Positions 58,239 to 64,000 of a DNA stretch of 64,000 nucleotides are shown here, one piece after another. Below the pieces are notes generated by a model. It ran no database searches. It was given only the letters and a program-made list of their open reading frames with translations, and had not been told where the DNA came from. This stretch comes from Glycine soja (lineage: Eukaryota; Streptophyta; Magnoliopsida; Fabales; Fabaceae). Location: the NCBI RefSeq assembly GCF_004193775.1, contig NC_041021.1, positions 8,066,651 to 8,130,650 of the forward strand, read 5' to 3'. Both the position numbers and the translations under genes were made by a program. The stretch's first letter is position 1; every line of letters starts with the position of its first letter.

Positions 58239-58250
58239 GGCGACTCCGCG
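58239..58250 (+). promoter_or_regulatory. Primer-binding site, Arg-tRNA type
   Basis: TGGCGACTCCGC resembles the Arg-tRNA site of Ogre-like elements (TGGCGACTCC then a G-rich end). The match fails after 12 bases, so the site is partly decayed or truncated. Confidence 0.65.
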
Positions 58251-58317
58251 CATTTTCCTTTCTTGGAAGACGCACCCGTGAGTCTCGCGTCGCCCTCCCG
58301 CCAAAGGGTAGGTTGTG

Positions 58318-59709
58318 GACATATTAGCATTGCTAATCTTTGGGGTTTTCCTCTTTCCAAACATGGACGGTTTGGTGGACCTAGCCGCGATTGATGCTTT
58401 CCTTGCATATCACTATAGCAAAGAGAGTCCGGTGGTAGCTATCTTGTCAGATTTATTTGATACATTTGACCAAAGGTGTGAGAAGAGTAGCGCACGGATC
58501 ATCTGCTGCTTACCCACTCTTTGTGTATGGTTGGTTTCGCACCTATTCCAACAAGACATAAGGCACCCATGTCCGCTCCGAAGCCATCGCTCGTGTGTCG
58601 AAAAGAGAAAAGTAGATTGGGACCAATACTTGGCTGGGATAGGAGGCAAAATAATCAACTAGTTTCCTCGATGGAAGGAAGGAAAGGAGGGAGTTCTCTT
58701 CTCATGTGGGGACTACCCAAACATCCCGTTGATAAGGACGAAGCATTGTATTAACTACAATCCTGCACTTGCTATTAGAAAGTTAGGGTACCCCATGAAG
58801 GGAGCACCGGCAGAAGAGAGCCTCTCTCCTTTCCTTATGAGGGATTTCGGCGCACAAAGTTCCAAGATTATACAAAGAGTCCACAAGACGTGGGAAAGCT
58901 CGTTAAGGAGAGATAAAGAACTTAGGGGCATTCGTAATGGCATCATCGGTGGTTATCGTGAATGGCTGAAAGTTCATACACGAGGGTTAGATTGGCTCTC
59001 CAAATTAAAAGTTATCAATGAAGAGAACTTCAAAGCTCAGGAAGAGAATGAAGAAGTCCAAGCTCTAAAAACAGAACTAGGAAAAGCAAGACTTGCCAAG
59101 GAAAAATTCAAGTTAGTCGCTACAAACATCCGAAAAGAGTGTGTCGGGTTACGAGAAGGAAATGCAGCTACCGCAAGAGCCCTTGAACGAGAAACCAAGA
59201 GGGCTCGCAAGGAAGAGCATGGCTGAGACAAATTCCGTGGAGCTTTATGGGGCAACAACAATGAGCTCAAGCTTTGAAGGGAAGAGAGAGACCAGTCACG
59301 AGCACATAGCATGGTCTTGAAAGAGGAGTTAGCTGCTTGCTCAAGGTCCAAGAGAAACTTGTCTCAGCGTTTATGCGAGATAGAGACCAACTTGTTAGCC
59401 ATCGTCAACAAGTACCAAGAAGAATTAAATCTAGCCACGGCCCACGAGCATAAAATGGCGGACGAGTAAGCCCGAGTGTACGCGGAAAAGGAGGCTAGAG
59501 GAAGGGTGATCGACTTGTTACATCAAGAGGCAACAATGTGGATGGACCGATTTGCTCTTACTTTGAACAGGAGTCAAGAACTTCCCCGATTGCTAGTCAA
59601 GGCCAAAGCAATGGCGGACACCTACTCAGCCCCCGAGGAGATCCATGGACTTCTCAGCTATTGTCAGCATATGATAGACATAATGGCCCATATAATTAGA
59701 AACCGCTAG
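58318..59709 (+). pseudogene. DUF7745-type extra ORF of the Tat/Ogre-like element
   Basis: One frame runs through ILALLIFGVFLFPNMDGLVD, AAIDAFLAYHYSKESPV, RIICCLPTLCVWLVSHLF, CINYNPALAIRKLGYPMKG, SLSPFLMRDFG and GIIGGYREWLKVHTRGLDWL. A long Glu/Lys/Arg-rich coiled coil follows and ends in LTLNRSQELPRLLVKAKAMA, YCQHMIDIMAHIIRNR and a stop. This is the plant DUF7745 domain plus coiled-coil tail, of unknown function, encoded upstream of gag in such elements. About the first 150 residues of the usual domain are missing. Stops at 58660, 59224, about 59274 and 59467 each fit a Trp, Arg or Gln codon changed by one transition. Confidence 0.75.
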
Positions 59710-59940
59710 GAAGTTTGTATTGTCACTCAGATCTTGACTAGTCATAAATTTTCTGAATAAAATGAGTTTATCCCGCATTTTTACTCCAACGATCAGTGCG
59801 AATCAAATCACTCCCGCATTTTATCTCTAGCATGCATTCATTTTTCTTTACCTACTCCTCACGTTTGGTTTTTTAGGAAAAACACCATTACTAAACGCGC
59901 CCCAAGGCATCCCTATCGCACCAGATCCAAATTTAGGACG
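59710..59940 (+). other. Spacer between the DUF7745-type ORF and gag
   Basis: T-rich non-coding spacer ending in an open reading HPYRTRSKFRT that runs into the gag ATG, so the ancestral gag may start earlier or by splicing. Confidence 0.5.
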
Positions 59941-61623
59941 ATGGGTGACCAAGAGGAGATACAGGAACAGATGAAAGCCGACATGTCGGCTTTGAAAGAG
60001 CAAATGGCTTCCATGATGGATGCCATGTTAGGAATGAGACAACTCATGAAGAATAACGTGGCCACCGCTGCCGCTGTTAGTTCGGCTGCCGAAGCAGACC
60101 CAACTCTCCCAGCTATCGCGCACCATCCTCTTCCAAATGTGGTAGGACGAGAAAGAAGCACATTGGGGCACATCAGCAACCCCCATTTGGGATACAACCG
60201 AGTGGCTTACCCTTATGGGTTACCACCTAATTACACGCCACCAGTCATGCATGATGACGTGGGTCATGTCCCTTCCCCCATCCTTGAAGGGGAGCCTCCT
60301 CGACAGTCGGACGAGGTTCACGAGGATCATGTCCAAGGAGACATCGATTTCTAACCCCCAGTCCCCGTCGAGGGGCCGACGCCCATCATACTGCCTCAGC
60401 CCAATCTCCCAGCACAACCAATATTCTTGTCCACAGAAGGACCACCTCCGGCAGCGGAAGAAAGAAGGAAACTCGATCTCATTGAAGAGAGATTGAGAGT
60501 TGTTGAAGGCTTTGGCGATTATCCGTTCGCGGACATGGCGGATCTTTGCTTGGTACCAGACGTCGTCATCCCCCCAAAATTCAAGGTACCTGATTTTGAC
60601 AAGTACAAAGGGATGACTTGTCCTAAGAACCATCTCAAGATGTATTGTCGCAAGATGGGGGCGCATTCTAGGGATGAAAAGTTGTTAATGCACTTTTTCC
60701 AAGATAGCTTGGCTAGGGCCGCGGTCATTTGGTACACTAATCTGGAAGCTTCCCGCATCCGCACTTGGAAGGATCTTATTACTGCCTTCCTTAGGCAATA
60801 TCAGTACAATTCCGATATGGCTCCCAATCGCACTCAGCTGCAGAACATGGTTAAAAAGGAAAGTGAGACCTTTAAAGAGTACGCTCAGCGGTGGAGGGAC
60901 CTGGCAGCACAAGTGGCCCCTCCCATGGTCGAAAGGGAAATGATTACCATGATGGTAGACACCTTGCTGGTGTTTTACTATGAGAAGTTAGTAGGCTACA
61001 TGCCCTCCAACTTTGCAGACTTGGTATTCGCCGGGGAAAGAATTGAAGTAGGTTTGAAGAGAGGGAAGTTCGATTACGTCTCCTCTACGTACCAACGCTA
61101 GGAGGATCAGAGCAACTAGGTTAAAAAGGAAGGTAGGAGATACCCATGTTGTCACTTCAGCGCTCGCATGGATCAAGCCACCACAAACCTCTCACGGAAC
61201 CCATCAGTACGCCCAACATCACCAGAGCTTCTCAGCTTGCGCCAGGGACTCTTCCAATTCAGCACCCGTACAACCTAGAGCGCCTGCGCCCATCCAGAGG
61301 GAGGCCCCCCAAGCTCCGACTCCAACCCCAACTCGCCCGGCCGGCAACGCCCACTTCGGCGCCGGTTCCAACGCGATAAGGAACTTTCCCCCGAGGCTAA
61401 CCCCAGAATTCACCCCGATCCCAATGACGTACGAAGACCTCTTGCCATCCCTCATCGCCAACCAGATGGTTGTGATATCTCCCAGGAAGATCTACCAGCC
61501 TCCCTTCCCAAAGTGGTACAACTCTGATGCAACCTGCGCATACCATGGGAAAACCCCGGGCCACTCCACCGAAAAATGCCTGACCCTTAAATACAAGGTC
61601 CAACATTTGATAGACGCCGGATG
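59941..61623 (+). pseudogene. Tat/Ogre-like gag
   Basis: The ATG opens MGDQEEIQEQMKADMSALKE, a coiled coil, and an Ala/Pro-rich linker. After a TAA near 60352 comes the retrotransposon gag core: FKVPDFDKYKGMTCPKNHLK, LLMHFFQDSLARAAVIWYTN, RTWKDLITAFLRQYQYNSDM and FKEYAQRWRDLAAQVAPPM. A frameshift near 61130 leads to a Pro-rich stretch and then FPKWYNSDATCAYHGKTPGH with STEKC, a C-x2-H..H..C zinc-binding block. Gag packages element RNA. The reading is otherwise well conserved. Confidence 0.8.
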
Positions 61624-61624
61624 A

Positions 61625-63402
61625 CTGACGTTTCAAGAGGACCGACCCAACGTGAAAACGAACCCGCTCGCCAATCATGGAGGGGGAGCAGTTAATGTCG
61701 TCCAGTCGGGTAGGCCGCGTAGGTCCAAGCCTTTAAAGGACGTGACGACCCCCAGGAGATTTATGTGTGAGGCCCTACAAAAAGGAGGCGTAATTCCCCA
61801 CGGTGGGCACGGAGAAGATCCCTGCTTGATGCATCCTGGCGAGCTACATAACATGGAAACATGTTTAGCAGTGGAGGACCTATTGCAACAGATGATAGAT
61901 CGAGGCCAACTGGAAGTCGGCGATGAGGGGAGTGAAGAGCAGCATATATGTATGCAGTCCGCAGAAGAGGGAAGTTTTGGAAGGCCTAAGCCTTTGGTGG
62001 TATTTTTCACCAGAGACGCAGTTCCCCAAACGCCCCGATACCCCTCGATAGTTAAACCTGTTCCGTTTCCATACCAAAATAGCCACGCAATTCCGTGGAG
62101 GTATGCACCTCCAAGCGAAAGGAAGGAAGAAGCCACCGACATCAGCTCGTTGTCGGCCATGGTAACCAATATCACGGGGCTGAGTGGGGTGACCTGCAAC
62201 GGTTGCATGTTCGCACCCCCTGACCTGCCAACACAGCCTGCAAATGCTGAAGGGAAGGCGAAGATAGCGGAAGAACAAAATGACAAAGTAATCCCCGCTC
62301 CGGACGAGGATATTCCAATGAAAAGTCCTTCTAAGAAAAAGGATGGTTGTGGCAAGAAAAAAGTGTCGCTAGAGGAGGCAGGCGAGTTCCTCCGCATTAT
62401 TCAGCAAAGCAAGTTTAAGGTCATTGAGCAGCTCTACAAAACCCCGGCCAGAGTCTCTCTGTAGAAGGCTTCGGAGGACTCGTCAATAACATCACCGCCA
62501 ACAACTATCTCGCCTTCGCTGAAGAAGAAATCTCTGCCGAGGGGAGAGGGCATAACAGGGCTTTGCATGTGTCAGTCAAATGAATGGACCACGTCGTGGC
62601 CAAGGTACTCATCGATAACGGTTCCAGTTTAAACGTAATGCCCAAAAGCACGTTGGAGAAATTTCCATTTAACGCTTCCCATCTAAGGCTAAGTTCCATG
62701 GTGGTCCGTGCCTTCGACGGCAGCTGCCGAGAGGTGAGGGGAGAGATCGACCTCCCTGTACAGATAAGCCCCCATACCTGTCAGGTTACCTTCCAAGTAA
62801 TGGATATTAACCCGACTTACAACTGTCTTTTGGGACGCTTGTGGATCCACTCGGTGGGAGTCATTCCCTCTACACTCCACCAAAAACTGAAGTTCGTAGT
62901 AGAGGGGCATTTGGCCATTGTGTCGGGGAAGGAAGACATCTTGGTAAGTTGCCCGTCCTCTATGCCATATGTGGAAGCCGTGGAGGAGTCATTAGAAATA
63001 GCCTTCCAATCTTTTGAGGTAGTCAGCATTGCCTTCATAGATTCCTTCTCTGGGCAACCTTGCCTGTCTGATACGGCAATGATGGTGGCCCAGGTAATGT
63101 TGGGGAATGGCTACGAGCCCGGAATGGGTTTAGGCAAAAACAACAGCGGCAGAACCAGCCTGATAAGCACCAGAGGAAACCGTGGGAAGTTTGGATTAGG
63201 CTATAAACCCACGCAAGCGGACATAAGGAAAAGTGTTGCGGGAAGGAAGAGCGGAAGCCGAGGTTCGCAGTTGGGACGAAAAGTCGAAGGGGGCCCGCCC
63301 TGCCACATCAGTAGGAGCTTTATAAGTGCGGGTCTAGAACACGAAGGCCAAGTCGTTGCGATATGCGAGGATGACTCTCCGAGTGGGTCAGATTTGGTAT
63401 GA
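61625..63402 (+). pseudogene. Gag-tail/protease ORF with C-terminal G-patch domain
   Basis: From the TGA at 61622 the frame continues to 62464 with LTFQEDRPNVKTNPL, MHPGELHNMETCLAVEDLLQ and, near the end, FLRIIQQSKFKVIEQLYKTP. A deletion of some tens of codons and a frame change at about 62460 are followed by LVNNITANNYLAFAEEE, a TGA, and DHVVAKVLIDNGSSLNVMP (protease active site as D-N-G). The sequence then has MDINPTYNCLLGRLWIHSVG and LGNGYEPGMGLGKNNSGRTS with GNRGKFGLGY, a G-patch. G-patch proteins often stimulate helicases; its role in retroelements is unproven. The last 272-codon stretch is open from 62584 to the stop. Confidence 0.8.
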
Positions 63403-63648
63403 CCATGCCCTCCTGGTTTCCGACTAGGAAATTAGCGAGTGGAGGAGCGCCCGGACATTTACACGACAAGCATAATGTAACCCTTTGTGGCTTTTAAACT
63501 CTGCGGTTGGGCCTAGGATTTAGAGTTTCCTTTTGTTAAGGCTTTATGTCTTTTGTTCCTGAATTTATAATATAAAGATCTTTCTTCATCTGTTCCTGCG
63601 TCTCTACCCATTCTCATTCATTTGCATGTTTATTTTCTTTACGCTTAA
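63403..63648 (+). other. Spacer or intron between protease and RT
   Basis: A T-rich, non-coding 245-base stretch. Tat/Ogre elements often have an intron here. The sequence before pol (ttctttacgcttaaaacgccag) could be a 3' splice site, but no donor was settled. Confidence 0.4.
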
Positions 63649-64000
63649 AACGCCAGATCCGACGACGAGTCCTTCGAAGGTACTAATACCTGGGACCCGA
63701 CCATCGATTTCAAGCAAGAAATGGATCAGACGGAGAGTGAAGAGGACAAGGATGCAGGACTTCCCCCGGAGTTGGAGAAAATAGTCGCCCATGAGGACCA
63801 AGAGATGGGGCCTCATCAAGAAGAGACGGAACTAGTAGACTTAGGAACTGGAAGCGGGAAAAAGGAAGTGAAGATAGGCACGGGTATGACCGCACCCATC
63901 CGTGAAGAATTGATGGCCCTGCTAAAAAGCTACCAAGACATCTTTGCCTGGTCATATCAAGATATGCTCGGTTTGAGTTCTAACATCATGCAACACAGAT
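63649..64000 (+). CDS. Start of Tat/Ogre-like pol (RT), partial
   Basis: A frame open from a stop at 63646 to the window edge encodes DPTIDFKQEMDQTESEED, PPELEKIVAHEDQEMGPHQE, VDLGTGSGKKEVKIGTGM and LMALLKSYQDIFAWSYQDM. The last block is the typical lead into the reverse transcriptase of this group, about 40 residues before the first RT motif. No stop occurs in the visible 117 codons. It may be joined to the upstream ORF by splicing or use the ATG at 63721. The rest lies outside the window. Confidence 0.7.

Larger units (their letters stand above)
57200..64000 (+). mobile_element. Tat/Ogre-like Ty3-Gypsy retrotransposon, 5' part (continues beyond window)
   Basis: The order is a 5' LTR (57200-58238) beginning TGTCATACCCTAATTTCG, a primer site TGGCGACTCCGC, an extra ORF of the DUF7745 type (58318-59709), gag (59941-61623), a gag tail/protease ORF with a C-terminal G-patch (61652-63402) and the start of pol (63649 to the window end). 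This order fits the Tat/Ogre group, which carries an extra ORF before gag. There are several stops and two or three frame changes, so the copy is defective. Confidence 0.85.

Noticed and set aside
61219..62397. Long minus-strand ORFs opposite the Tat/Ogre-like gag and protease
   Set aside because: The sense strand carries the recognised gag and protease motifs; the minus readings have no domain.

Overview
The window looks like repeat-dense plant heterochromatin, most probably legume and soybean-like (Glycine). It has plant-type introns, Tgm-like CACTA elements, SIRE-like Copia elements rich in a GTAATCGATTAC palindrome, Athila/Calypso-like and Tat/Ogre-like Ty3-Gypsy elements, and pieces of plant genes. 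The species is inferred; no search was run. Only one convincing intact host gene is present, an intronless RING-H2 protein at 24696-25337. I saw no tRNA, rRNA or CRISPR array.

Left block (1-23.7 kb). An old LINE (948-1672, resuming at 22466-23690) is interrupted by a Pack-MULE (1-935) carrying a HIPP-type gene start. It is interrupted again by what I read as one large CACTA element (1673-22465). Inside that element are a nearly complete L1-type LINE (about 3469-8153), antisense pieces of an autoinhibited Ca2+-ATPase gene (8960-9227 and 14780-14905), two antisense COG6 exons (15213-15567), a second CACTA element (9228-14776, duplication ATT) that splits the ATPase piece, and an LTR-bounded Copia element (16408-21759, duplication CTTCA).

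Middle block (23.7-34.4 kb). This is AT-rich, with the RING-H2 gene, a Copia RT relic, one CACTA terminus, a compact LTR element (30434-32263, duplication AGATA) carrying an antisense poly(A)-binding-protein fragment, a LINE RNase H relic and a small MITE.

Right block (34.4-64 kb). A CACTA transposase gene (34848-35513, resuming at 48636-50361) is split by an Athila-like Gypsy element (35514-44855) and a 5'-truncated SIRE-like Copia element (44956-48634). It runs into a degenerate Gypsy element (50362-55860) that holds a solo Athila-type LTR (50988-52125, duplication GTCAC) and a striking CGCTAAGC repeat field. A Tat/Ogre-like Gypsy element begins at 57200 and leaves the window in pol.

Nearly all element ORFs are broken. 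In several families the reading frame survives over kilobases and most stops could be made from Gln, Arg or Trp codons by one C-to-T or G-to-A change, as expected for long-methylated DNA. The window therefore records layered insertion, gene-fragment capture, LTR recombination and mutational decay, not a set of cooperating genes.
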